This document shows positions 20,601 to 31,314 of a stretch of DNA of 43,225 nucleotides, piece by piece. The translations under genes were made by a program, and so were the position numbers. The notes beneath the pieces were generated by a model. The model saw nothing but the letters and a program-made list of their open reading frames with translations. It was not told where the DNA came from and did no database searches. Every line of letters starts with the position of its first letter. Position 1 is the first letter of the stretch. This stretch comes from Zancudomyces culisetae (taxonomy: Eukaryota > Kickxellomycota > Harpellomycetes > Harpellales > Legeriomycetaceae): contig LSSK01000049.1 of the NCBI GenBank assembly GCA_001969505.1, forward strand, positions 1-43,225, given 5' to 3'.

Positions 20601-23600
20601 CAGAGTAGCCATAGCCAACATATTGGACAGGTAGCAGTTGAAAAAGTACTGAGGTTTTATAAAGAATGGACCAATACTGAAAATGACTCTACAGCTACTG
20701 ATCTTTGTAACAACCTTTCATTGGTTGTGCAAGAAAATACTAGTGACATAATAAAGAGTCTTGAAGAGTACAAGTTTGGTGAGATGGTTAAGGAGAATTT
20801 TGAAATGAAAGCAAAGATCGACGAGTTGAACGAGCAATGTGAGTTATACAAGAGAAAAATAATAAATATGGAAGACCAAATAGCTGGAACTTTTAGAACT
20901 ATTCAGCAAGAAAACGAAGGTATGAACGAGTGGGTAGAGTTGACTGGAAAATCATTGTACATTATCAAAAACCTTTTTGAAAATACGCACTTAGGTTTAT
21001 ATCGTTCAATTATCGACGAAAAAATGTACAAACGATTTATAACAAGCCTTGGTTCGATTTGTAATCAAATAATACCTCATCAAGATAATTTTGAAAATCA
21101 CGAAAAGAATGATATGGAAAAGGAATTTAATGTTGAAGCTCAACAAAATAAACTAGCATTACTCTTGGATGATTATCAAAATATTGTAAATATACAAGAG
21201 AATGGGGAAGGCGGGGATGAAGAGGAGGAGAGTTATGTACATAATAGCTTTCTGCTAACCTCAAGCCATACAAATGGATCCAATATTCGTGGTAAAATTA
21301 AAACACCATTTGAGAATAGAAATAACAACATTGGGTTTGGCAGCTCTAAAAAGGTTTTGCCAATTTCCAAGCTACTTGAAATTTCTCTACTTTTATCTAC
21401 ATTTAAAAACAACGAGCCGGCAGATCTTGGTGATGAGAATAATACCGAGTCGGGTAAGCTTTTAAAAGGCAAATATGAAAATCAAGCTAAAGAACTACAA
21501 GATAAGATAGGTGCTTTGGAGACTAATACGAGTGCAAGTGGCCACGAAAACAATGAATCACAACAACTGATAAAGACACTCAAAGCCGAAAATTCAAAAC
21601 TACTAAAAAGTATTTTGGTTAACAAACGAATAATCGAAAACCAACTTTTGAACATCAATAAGAAATTAGCTTTGCAATCTCAATTACCATCAGAACTAGA
21701 TATCGAAAAATATTGTACTTTAAACGTAACCGTAACCGTCAACGAGGATAAAACGAAGATTTTTAATGAAAACACTCAAACTAGCGATAATGAGAATTAC
21801 TCAAGAATGATCAATGTCTTTGAGAATATCAAGACGGCTGTAGATCGAAATACAACAATGTACAAAAACGCTATAACAGGCCTTGTACAAGATATCAAAC
21901 AACTTGAGGACAAAAACAAAGAAATGCAGAAAGAAATGGAAAATCTTGTAAATGATACCAAAAAACTCAGTACGCAACTTGTAGAAAACCAAACACACCA
22001 AGCAGCCATCGAAATGAGTTTGAATCTGGTGCAAAATGAACTAAAGCTTTCTAAACAAGATCTGTTGATGATTATTGATTCAAAGGAGGCGATGAGTAAA
22101 GATCATGATCTTAAAGAAACTAGACTAATCAATAAAATCCGGTATTTGGAATCACAATTGTTAAATCTAAATCTAAATTCAAATCCAAATTCAAATTCAA
22201 ATAATGATACCACTAATTTGAATCATTCAAGTAAGAGGTATAGTAGTTTTGTACCTTCAATGGGAACTTTTGGTATTTTCAACTCGATAAAAAAATCCAG
22301 TAGTAATATGAATCTATCCAAAAGTTCTGATCAATTAAATTTACATTTACTACAAAAACAACAACAACAACAACAAACTGAACCTTTCGATTTATTATCA
22401 TCATCATCATCATATTATTATTATTATAATAATCAGAATCAGAATCAGAATCAGAATTATCATTCATTCTCTGATAATAATTTGTATCCTAATACATTTA
22501 CTGGTTTTGATATAAAAAAAAATACTCCCAAACCTCGTGGTTTCTCGTTAGAATTGCAAAATACCCACAAGAGTATTTTGAACCAGCTTTTGGGACCTGA
22601 AAGGATTCCCCCGCTTTCTTCTTTGCCACCACAGCAACAATTAAATACAAATAATGATAATGATAATAGCGGTGGTGGTGATGGTGATGGTGATGGTGGT
22701 GGCGATGGTCAGAATGATTCAAAATCAAAATCAGAATCAAAATCAGAATCAGAATCAGAATCAGAATCAGAAATGGCAAGTTCAACTTGCAGTCTTTATC
22801 TTCCAAAAGTTAGTGGTAGCAATGCTGAAAATGAAATTAGGTATCAAAAGCTCAAAAATGAAATTTCTTGTGATCTATTATTACTTGATTTACCTAATGA
22901 GAAATCATCCCAACAAAAAGATCTTTTTGCTCCTTTGAGTACCAATCTAAATGACAATAATCCTGAATCACCTCTTTTAAAACCGGAATCAATACCATTA
23001 TCAAATTCATTAAACATCAACAATAATGATAATGATATTGATAATTTCAAGATTCTAAGAAATTCTCTAGTTGAAAATACATCCTCTCATCAAGAAATAT
23101 CCTCTCTGACTGAACAATCCACCTCTACCCCTACCCCTACCCCTACCCCTACCTCTACCTTTACAAGGTCGCTAATTGTTGAAATCTTCAAATACTTATT
23201 CTCAATATTTTTGAATAATCCGGTTTTAGCATTATCATTTACAGCTAATGGTGAACCTGTGATTATTACAAACGAAAATACAAATAATAAACCCCAATCT
23301 CAATCTCAATCTCAATCTCAACCTCTTGTCAACTATTCAAATGTCCAATCCTTTGTTGATTTCCTCATCTCCTCTCTTTCCTCATCTTTAAAATCTTCAC
23401 TGAAACTTCATGGTTTTACTCCCGACCTCTATTTTGATTCTTCAAATTTTATCAATTCTCAAAAGGATTCTTTTGTTAATTCCTTGGATCAGCTTAACCC
23501 CAAATCTTACAATCCTGAGAATAAACCACACAATTACGCTATACATTCTAGTCCTACCGAATTACGCGATGATACCTCTTTTCCTCAAAATCAAAATCAA

Positions 23601-24215
23601 AATCTTATTCCAATTAACTTCACTTCCCTTGATTCAATCTCTACTTCTCAATCACTTCCTCCTCTACCTTCTGTGCTCAACCCTGCCTCTAACAACGATA
23701 CTTTACTCCTATCCCCAGAAACCACTGTAAAATCCGATATTGATACCTCTCTAAATACTCAACTCGATGACTTGGTTAACCTCTTGAACTCTAAAATTGA
23801 CTCTTACCTGTCATCTCCTCCATTTCCTCTCAATCTTTTAGAATTGCTACTTGCTTTACAAAGAGTCTTGTCAGTATTCTCCATCAACTCTCTTCCTTCT
23901 TCCCACTTCTTACCCTCTCAAAATCCTCAATCTTTTGAAACACCAAACACTTTTTCTCATGATAACCACCATCTTGCTTTATTACCTGAAATTACTTTAT
24001 CAGAAACCGCCACCTCACCAATATACCCTGCCTCCTCTAAATCTGGACCAGATTTTTCTCGTCCTGCCTTATCCGCTCATAGTTATCTTTTATACGATCG
24101 TCTTTTTAAACTCTCTGCCATTTGCCAATCTTTATTATCCAAGAATAAGGACACCAAAGACGAATTGGATTCTTTTAAAAAAATGTTTTTTGAAATTAAA
24201 AAATTGATTAAATAA
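17690..24215 (+). CDS. Very large coiled-coil protein with Uds1-like domain; exons 17690-17942 and ~18049-24215
   Basis: The joined product is about 2,139 aa. Exon 1 starts at ATG 17690 and has a (Lys-Glu)n run; donor GTAAGT at 17943. The obvious TTTTAG acceptor (18038) leads to an in-frame TGA, so splicing must use AAAAG at 18048 or AAAG at 18057, both phase 1. If exon 1 is not coding, the first ATG is 18123. Around residues 765-950 the segments SLVDRIDKGESLLADAYSRK, LEVKIKDAASNLVKLYTR and EKNLQTLRVKELEPLEEQIK match my memory of the fungal 'up-regulated during septation' (Uds1, PF15456) domain. A coiled coil follows to about residue 1370. The remainder is low complexity (Gln, Asn, Ser, SE, NQ and TP repeats), with a C-terminal ~40-residue helix ending FFEIKKLIK. 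A cytoskeletal or septation scaffold is inferred. Confidence 0.65.
17726..17796 (+). repeat. AAAGAG hexanucleotide repeat encoding Lys-Glu
   Basis: About twelve near-perfect AAAGAG units in exon 1 of the Uds1-like gene give a KEKE-type tract. Confidence 0.9.
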
Positions 24216-24401
24216 TTAATATTTCTGAGCTTAACTACACGCATTTATTTATTATTTTTATTTACTTTTATTTAGATTTTACTTTATATTTTATATTTTA
24301 AAAATAGCGTTGTATTAGATATTCAAAACTATATATTTAGATATAAAAACGCTAGTATACTACAATTTCAAATTCAAATTAAAACTCTAGAGTCTATTAT
24401 A

Positions 24402-25835
24402 ATGGCCTCCAATATACAAGGCAAGTAAAGAAAAATACTCTTATATTTGTTTATAAATAAGCAAATTCAATTGACTTTTAAACAATCAAACCTAAATTCG
24501 TTCTTTTTTATTTTATTATTTGTCATGTAGAACAAGTCCTGATCGACAGATTAGCAGTTGATGAACGAGGTTTGAAAAAATGCATGTCTAGATATATAAC
24601 TTGTATAAATAAATTTAATGAAACAAAGAATACCGAACCGAATGAAAAAGATTTCGATTCATTGTAAGTTTTTATATTTATATTTTCATTTATTAATGCT
24701 ATTCAGTGTAATATAGCAGAATAGAATAGAATATGATATTAAACTGATCTTGAATATAAATTAGAAATAATGAAATAAAAACGGTTTCAGCAGATCTATT
24801 GGCACTTTCACAATCTTTTACAAAAAACAGAGTAACTAGTGACCAACGCAATTCCGAAATACAGTACTATCAAAACCTGACTGATAATTATGGCAAGTAT
24901 TTTACTCTTTTCCTTTCTTTTTCTCTTATTCTTTCACTCTTTCACTCTTTCTCTTATTATTGTTTATTTATTATTTGTGGTAAACTTTCATATATCTTTA
25001 TACAATATTATATAGACAGGGAAATCGAATCGATAACAGCAGAAATTATGCAGTTACAGAAAGATTTGGAAATTGAAAAAAAAGAGACAGCAAAACAAAG
25101 AGAATACGATTCAATTGCCTCAAATATAAATTCTTATGACTCTAGAGACATGTCACACAGGTATTTTTTTTACTCTTGCTTTATAATCTTCATGCTAGCT
25201 TTAAATAAAATAAAATACAAAAAAAATCTAAAAATCAATCAAATAATTAACTAATCAATTATATAAATACTAGAGAGATTAAAGAGTTGAAGGAACAAAT
25301 AGAAAAGTTGGAAGCTGAAGAGAAAATACATGGGAGAGCTATGGATCACTTGAGAAGTTTGTTCTCTACAAAAATCTCCACTCAATTACACCACTTTAAA
25401 GATCTACTTGAAAAGGCACAGGTTCAGGATTATAGCGCCTTTGGATTAGAATTAGAACTAGAAAGCAGTTCTGAGACCTTGCCCATTGAAAGCGCCAAGG
25501 TAATCAGTGGTGATGAGGAAAAGGAGGAGAAATTAGAAATCGGAAATGGTGTACACGATACTTCAGCAAGCGAAACCATTACCCAACCCGATCACAAACT
25601 CACCACCAGTGCTTCCACTTTGGTCCATCCACAAACACCTTCTCTTATTCATGAGCAAGACACAAATGTTCGCAATGATGGAGAAATGGATGTAGATTCA
25701 GCTCATCTTCAAATAAATGAATCTGCAACCCATATGGATGTCGAAAAAATGGATGCAGCTGATGAATCTACTTCGTTTGCAGTTAATGATGAAGAAGTGT
25801 ATAACTGTTCTGATGGTGAAATAATCGACGAATAA
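24402..25835 (+). CDS. THOC7: THO complex subunit 7 (THOC7) homologue; five exons
   Basis: Exons are 24402-24420, 24531-24663, 24765-24892, 25016-25160 and 25274-25835, giving 328 aa with consistent phases. The THO/TREX complex couples transcription to mRNA export and genome stability. Family marks are the N-terminal EQVLIDRLAVDERGLKKCMS, a YYQNLTDNY helix, the EYDSIASNI block (EYDALA in the human protein) and a SHREIKELKEQIEKLEAEE coiled coil. An acidic, disordered C-terminus follows. Introns 1 and 3 use GC donors (GCAAGT at 24421 and 24893); the neighbouring GT sites give frameshifts and stops. Intron 3 is 123 nt and stop-free, but its translation is hydrophobic and unlike the family, so it is removed here. 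The tail beyond ~residue 190 is longer than in human THOC7 (204 aa). The TATA-poor promoter is only 186 bp from the preceding gene. Confidence 0.8.
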
Positions 25836-25932
25836 AGTTTTTTTTTTAATACATTTGTATAATTAGCATGATTTCTATTATTATTTTCTTTTTATTATAT
25901 AATACAATTCATTTTTTTTTGCTTTTTTTTTT

Positions 25933-26655
25933 TTACAGAAAATATACAACAAAAGGGGTAACCAGTAATACCAAACTGATAATGTAATTTTGATCACTAT
26001 AAAGCGCTCTTGATCTATTTCCATGACTGGTTGCGGTGGTTAGAGTAACAGGAATAATGGTGGTATCACCAGCAACAGTGACTTGAACAGTTGATGATGG
26101 TTCTGTTTCCGGACTTGCCAAAGTTAACTCTCTACTACTTGTGCTAGCAACAGTACTTGTTTGTGAAACGACTACTAAATTGACATTGATATCTGTTGCT
26201 ACTGAAGTCGGATTATTGGCATTGGTATTAGCGTTAGTGTTAGTGTTAATATTGTTACTGTTATTATAGGCAGAAATGTCTTGAAGGATCTTTTGATAGT
26301 TGGCGCTATTGGTGGGGTCGAAAATGGGACTGGATGCGCAATATCGTTGATTGTTTCTGTTTATACAAAACGGAATATTGGGACAATTTATCAAAAAGTT
26401 TTGACCATTTTGCTGAGGACTGTTTACGGCTGTTACGCTACATCCCGAAAAGTTACCACAAGTCATTGGACTTCCAAATGAGTTTGTTTGGCCATTACAG
26501 ATTGCGTAATGATAGTCGCCAAGACATATTACATCACCGGGGTGACATGTAGTAGCCTGGTTTTTAAATGGTTGTGCTGCTGTGATATTTTGTGCTCGTA
26601 TTGGTGCAATGATGTTGATCACTATCAAACATATCAGCATTTGTTTCCTCGACAT
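25933..26655 (-). CDS. Secreted Cys-rich GPI-anchored cell-wall protein
   Basis: This is a single 240-codon exon. Residues 1-22 form a signal peptide (MLICLIVINIIAPIRAQ). The mature N-terminal domain has eight cysteines (CHPGDVICLGDYHYAIC, then MTCGNFSGC, NCPNIPFC, RYC), spaced like a CBM19/chitin-binding-type module. A Ser/Thr/Asn-rich low-complexity stalk with N-glycosylation sites follows. The end is a hydrophobic segment (IISLVLLVTPFVVYFL) behind a small polar region, as in GPI-attachment signals. It is therefore expected at the plasma membrane or covalently in the wall. The carbohydrate-binding role is inferred from Cys pattern only; it could equally be a structural adhesin-like protein. 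It is convergent with the THOC7 gene, 97 bp apart. Confidence 0.75.
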   Translation of the reverse strand: MSRKQMLICLIVINIIAPIRAQNITAAQPFKNQATTCHPGDVICLGDYHYAICNGQTNSFGSPMTCGNFSGCSVTAVNSPQQNGQNFLINCPNIPFCINRNNQRYCASSPIFDPTNSANYQKILQDISAYNNSNNINTNTNANTNANNPTSVATDINVNLVVVSQTSTVASTSSRELTLASPETEPSSTVQVTVAGDTTIIPVTLTTATSHGNRSRALYSDQNYIISLVLLVTPFVVYFL

Positions 26656-27234
26656 TGTTAATACTACTTGCCTTTAGTTACACTATTTCGGACTTTTTCT
26701 ATAAACACTTTTTTTTTTAGCTTTTTAATATTTTTTTACCCTTTGTAATAAAGTGATTACTCGTTCCTTTATATTTTATAAAGAAAAACTATATTATATA
26801 AATTAATATATATATATTTACAATGAAAATTAGAAAGAGAATACTAGAGATATTTACGAATTTTTTTTAATAAAAAAGGAATTTTCAGAATATAATGATT
26901 AATACTATTTATTGGTTTTAGTACTGATACAATTAAATATATATTAACATTTTGTAGATTTATTCTTAAATATCCTTCCTATTCATATCCAAAAGAAATT
27001 CCTGATTACTTGAAATACTTGTAAAAGTAGAATCTGGAATCAAAAAGATATCACTACAAGTGGAGAACATCTGGAAAACAATTAAAAAAAAAGATTGAAG
27101 AGGGGATGGATGGGTGGGTGGGTGGGTTAATTGAAGAAATACTATGAAATCAAGAACAAAAGAGAATTGAGAATTCGGGCAACAAGCAATTATGTGCTTT
27201 TTTTCTTTCTTATTAATATCTGTAATTAATATAG
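26656..27234. other. Region upstream of the GPI-protein gene
   Basis: This is AT-rich with T-runs. A terminal-exon-like segment on the minus strand (27074-26966, after TTTTCCAG, ending LLDMNRKDI) is preceded by an intron-like pyrimidine tract and a GTATTT donor near 27138. It may belong to the candidate gene 27235-28141 through a different 3' structure, which I cannot join in frame. Confidence 0.3.
27112..27126 (+). other. G-quadruplex-capable tract
   Basis: GGGTGGGTGGGTGGG: four GGG runs with single-base loops, a pattern known to form very stable parallel quadruplexes. Confidence 0.8.
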
Positions 27235-28141
27235 TTATATTTCCGATTGTGAGACTAGAGCAACTGGATAGTGAAGAGGAGGAGAATAAATGGGAGGAGG
27301 GGGAGGGGGAGGGAGGGAAGTAGGGTGACAATTTTCATTCTGATCATTTGGGATTGGGTATTTGTGAGCACTGCCCAATTAGTTTCAAAGAGTAGTGCAA
27401 AAAAAAAAGAAAAGTAAAAAAGAACCTCCACCTCCACAAACCAACCCTTATTAATATCACACTCCTCCTCCGCCCCCCCTCCCCTTCCTCCCCCCATCCC
27501 GTCTTCATCCTGTCTCCACCCGATCTCGTCCCTCACTTCCTCACTCCCTAATTCTTTCCAACGTAATCTAGTATAAAAAATGAAATTTACGAGTCTGGGC
27601 TGAATTTATTTTATAAGTTCTAGAACTAGAAATAAAAACCGAGCCTACAAGTAAAGGGGACAGCAGAAGATAAAGGGAGGGGTGAGAGAGGGAGAGAGAA
27701 GTTGAGACAAATAAATTTCGATCATCGATTAGTTAATTCTGTATAACAATAATGGTAATAACAATAACCTCACTCACAATACTAAAAAAAAAAGGGTAGT
27801 AAAGAGGGATTTTGATAAGCACTTTTCTACTAATTTAATATACCTGAAAAAAATAGGGTTTACATCTTGCCCATTAAAACCATCAAAATGTTGCAACAAA
27901 GTAGAACTCAACAGTCATCCATATATCATACTTTTTGGGTCTTGTAATCCAAGCTCATATTATTGATTGTAGATAACCAAGAGTACTCGTTGTTGATCTG
28001 AATATCTGCGAGTAACCAACCTACCATACTAGTTATGTAACCGTACAGTGGTTGGTACTTGAAAATGAATTTGATTAAGGGGAAAGCACACACACACACA
28101 CATACATACATACACACGTACCGACCTCTATCTTGCCTCAT
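27235..28141 (-). CDS. Candidate four-exon gene, function unknown
   Basis: The proposed exons are 28141-28122, 27906-27844, 27567-27442 and 27370-27235, giving 114 aa with every junction in phase 2. Evidence: exon 3 is unusually GC-rich for the region and encodes LRWKELGSEEVRDEIGWRQD followed by Gly- and Glu-rich sequence. Its intron has a pyrimidine tract, CTAAT and GGGCAG. Exon 4 encodes AHKYPIPNDQNENCHP, seven prolines and YSPPLHYPVALVSQSEI. Exon 2 encodes TLLQHFDGFNGQDVNPIFF with donor GTATAT. Weak points are the GAG acceptor of exon 2, the GTTTGT donor of exon 3 and an alternative exon at 28028-27932 that dead-ends. I do not recognise the protein. It would be divergent from SNM1. Confidence 0.4.
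27292..27317 (+). other. Second G-quadruplex-capable tract
   Basis: Five G-runs of three to five separated mainly by single A residues (GGGAGGAGGGGGAGGGGGAG then GGAGGG). On the minus strand this codes for prolines in the candidate gene. Confidence 0.8.
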
Positions 28142-28430
28142 CTTTTCTTTTATTGTTATTTTGTCCTAAATAATTTTGACCTATTCTTTTTATTTTATAG
28201 GTGGATCAATAGAAAAAATATATACAAACATTACTTGAATTTCAATATAGTTTAAAATTTTTTTCTATTTTATAGTTGAAATAAAAAGTATCCACATCCA
28301 CATCCACATAAACTTTCTCTTAAAAAAAAAAGAAAAGAAAAGAAAAGAAAAGAAACTCGGTCTAAATAGGAATATATAAACACAAGGGACAAAGAAAAAA
28401 AAGTTATAACCCACGTTCACCCTGTTAACA
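28142..28430. promoter_or_regulatory. Divergent promoter of SNM1 and the candidate gene
   Basis: This is an AT-rich 289-bp spacer with an AGAAA-type repeat (28331-28353). No specific factor site is recognised. Confidence 0.35.
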
Positions 28431-29828
28431 ATGGACAAGTCACTAAAAAATATAGCTGGTGGAAAGGAATCAGCAGGGATAAATCTCAAATACAGCAAAC
28501 TAAACCTCGAACGACAAGCATTTCTCGAAAAGGCAATAGTGACAATGGCCAAGTACAGTCGACAAACCAGCGCGTTTTTAACAGCTAGGTACCAGGAACT
28601 AATAGAATCCGGTGAATATGGGCGAGACAATTGGAAGGTGATTGATAGTAGAAATGGCAAGTCAATTGTTAGCCAACTGGCAAAAACAGTGGTTGGCGTG
28701 GATACAAGAGAGCAAAGGCCCTTGCAACAAGCGGAATTGCAACCGAGAATGGGGGAGTTTGTGGTAATGGGTAATAAAAGACAGCTGGAAGGTATGAACT
28801 TGGCTGGAGCAAAAGCCGCCGTTGGCAAAAATGAAGGTAAAGAAAATAGAGAAGGTAAAGAAGGTAAAGAGAGCAAAGAGGGCAAAGGTAGTGATACAAG
28901 TCTAAGTGGAGTGTTGAAAATTGATACGGAAATTGAAAAAATGAACGGAAACAAGTTGGGACTGTTATGTTGCGAAAAATGCAGGTTGGTACAACTACCC
29001 AGTTATACAACCAGAAAACGAGTACGATATCACCAGGAGTCTAATAATAACAATAAAAATAATAATAATAATAAAAGACAGAAAAAACAAAAAAGTGAAA
29101 CCAACAACACTAACGAAACTGGGTGTGAAAAAAATGTAAAACAAAGGGGTAACAAGCATGGTGGTGGTAAAAGAAAAAAAAGAAAAGTAGGAGGAGGTAT
29201 GTTGGAAATAATCCTGACTTGTAAACTATGTGACCATGCGAATAAAATAAAAGTGTTGGCAAATAAACCTAGAGACATTACAAAACTCGAGAAAGTAAAA
29301 GAAAAGAAACCAATTGATAAAGTAGGAGGAGGAGGAGTACAAGTACAGGTCAGTGAGAGTACCAATGTCATTCAACCGTCGGGATCTATGCAACCGCAAT
29401 TACAGCCACAGATACAAGTTGAAGAGCAGCAGGTTTTACAAAAAGAGACCAAACAGCTGACACCGTTGGAGAGGAGACAGCTGGAACTCAAAAAGGCCAA
29501 GAAAAAGGCGGCCAAGAACAACAAGGTTGGATCATCTACAACTACAACCAATACTAACACTACTACTACCGCTACTACAACTACAACTACAACTACAACT
29601 ATTGCAAATACTGGCGCATCCTTTCCTGTTGATAAAAAAATGAACAACAACAACAACAACAATAATAATAATAACATTAATATTAATATTAATAGCAATA
29701 AAATGAAGCTAAAGATGATGTTGATGAAAAGTCAGCAAAACTTGGCAGGAGGAACAAGTAATAATAATGATAATGCAGGAGGAACTAAAGGAAATCTTTC
29801 ATTGATGGATTTAATGAAAAGAAAATAA
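28431..29828 (+). CDS. SNM1: Snm1/Rpr2-family RNase MRP/P protein subunit
   Basis: This is a single exon of 465 codons. The family hallmark is a zinc ribbon made by two CxxC pairs: C181/C184 (CCEKCRLVQLPSY) and C264/C267 (ILTCKLCDHANKIKV). The N-terminal helix NLERQAFLEKAIVTMAKYSR corresponds to the Rpr2/Snm1 RNA-binding helices. Snm1 is a component of RNase MRP, which processes pre-rRNA and some mRNAs in the nucleolus; Rpr2/Rpp21 is the RNase P counterpart. I favour Snm1 because of the basic, low-complexity C-terminus ending NLSLMDLMKRK, which resembles the end of yeast Snm1. Compared with ~198 aa in S. cerevisiae it is more than doubled by Asn-, Lys- and Thr-rich inserts, including one inside the zinc ribbon. 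It is convergent with CFT2, 136 bp away. Confidence 0.7.
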   Translation: MDKSLKNIAGGKESAGINLKYSKLNLERQAFLEKAIVTMAKYSRQTSAFLTARYQELIESGEYGRDNWKVIDSRNGKSIVSQLAKTVVGVDTREQRPLQQAELQPRMGEFVVMGNKRQLEGMNLAGAKAAVGKNEGKENREGKEGKESKEGKGSDTSLSGVLKIDTEIEKMNGNKLGLLCCEKCRLVQLPSYTTRKRVRYHQESNNNNKNNNNNKRQKKQKSETNNTNETGCEKNVKQRGNKHGGGKRKKRKVGGGMLEIILTCKLCDHANKIKVLANKPRDITKLEKVKEKKPIDKVGGGGVQVQVSESTNVIQPSGSMQPQLQPQIQVEEQQVLQKETKQLTPLERRQLELKKAKKKAAKNNKVGSSTTTTNTNTTTTATTTTTTTTTIANTGASFPVDKKMNNNNNNNNNNNINININSNKMKLKMMLMKSQQNLAGGTSNNNDNAGGTKGNLSLMDLMKRK

Positions 29829-29964
29829 TAAACAGTAGAGCAAGAACGAAAACAAAATAAAATAAATTAATAATATAAATAAACAAATAAATATAAATGT
29901 TATTATTATTATTATTATTGTTATTATTAGAATTAGTATTAATATTAATAATATTTTTTTTTTT

Positions 29965-31269
29965 TTAGACAGTAGATAACAAACTATAAAGAATATGTCT
30001 AACAGTATAAAAATCGGGAGAAATGTTTCCAACAACCATAAGACCACCAGAATCAGGGACAAGTTTGATAAACAGGTCATTTTTGTTACCGATGGATAAA
30101 ATACCATTGCCTTTAAACATGGCTTTGATGGAGTAGTGGGAGGTGAGGATGGATTTGATGAGGGAGAGTTTTATGTTGCCAATGAGTACAGAGTCGGAGT
30201 GGTAGATTAAAGACTCGACATTTGGAAGATCCAACATGAGGTTTTGGAAATTTTCCTCAATATCTTGGGTATTGATTGTGGGTTGTTGGAGAGAATCGGT
30301 AGAGGTAGAAATAGAAGTAGAAGTAGAAATAGAAGTATCAGGGTTGGTGGATGAAGTGTTTGTTGGTTGTTCGATGGTAGTTGATTGGTGAGGTAAGGCT
30401 GGTTTGTTTGTATGGATGGATCTCCAAAGACCTTTTATTTTAGAAATACTGGTGATGTTTGCAGTATTAACCAACGAAGATCTGGGATTTGTAGAAAAAG
30501 AAGAAGTAGAAGTAGAGAGCGAATTGGGTTTGACAAGGTTCTTGTTGGTAGAGTAACTGTTTAATGAATCCTGAAGTTTTGTAAAGAGAGTGAAAGGATT
30601 TCTGGGATGGAGATGGTCATCAGCATCGTGATCATCAGGATTACTGGCATTCTTGGCCTTGTGGAAAGCACCAGTAGATGAAGGATGTTTGTTGTCAGAT
30701 AGATAGTAGGTAGGATAATTGAATTTGGTTTTGTTTAATAAAGCATCGGATAATTTCAAATTGACACCAAATCCCAACAAAGCAGACCCAAGATTATTAT
30801 TGATACTGTTATTACCGACACTTGTTGGTAAGGATAATAAAGAGGTTGAAGAAGTTGACAAGGTTTGGTACAGATTTGGAGTGAAAATAATGTTTGTGAG
30901 ATGTTTATTGGTCGAAATAAGCTGAGAAAAATATGTTTTGTTTGGAAGGTCGGTGTTGATTACCACAATTTTGGCGGGGTTTAGTTGGGACACAATATTG
31001 ACAATGGATTTGCTATCCGCCAACCCTTCAAAGTCCACATAATCCAAAAGCAGCCGCCCAAGTTCCTGGTGTACAGGTTTGTTGACGTACTTGTACGCTT
31101 TTTTTCGAATGTACCTTTTATCAATTGTGTTATTGACACTGTTGCTATTGGAAAGCACATCGTTTGTGTGGCTATTTTCAAGACTTGTACTTACTTTGCC
31201 CTCTGTATTTTGTATAGTTTCACTCTTTTTCACACCCTCTTCTTCTTCCTCCTCATCTTCTTCTCCCTC

Positions 31270-31314
<45 letters not shown>

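Noticed and set aside
22279-22938. Asn-, Ile- and Gln-rich frames over the Uds1-like low-complexity region
   Set aside because: Shadows of GAATCA/GATGGT-type repeats in the large coding frame.
24799-25254. Continuous reading frame through THOC7 intron 3
   Set aside because: The extra 41 codons are strongly hydrophobic and absent from the family; the GC-AG splice restores the expected helix.
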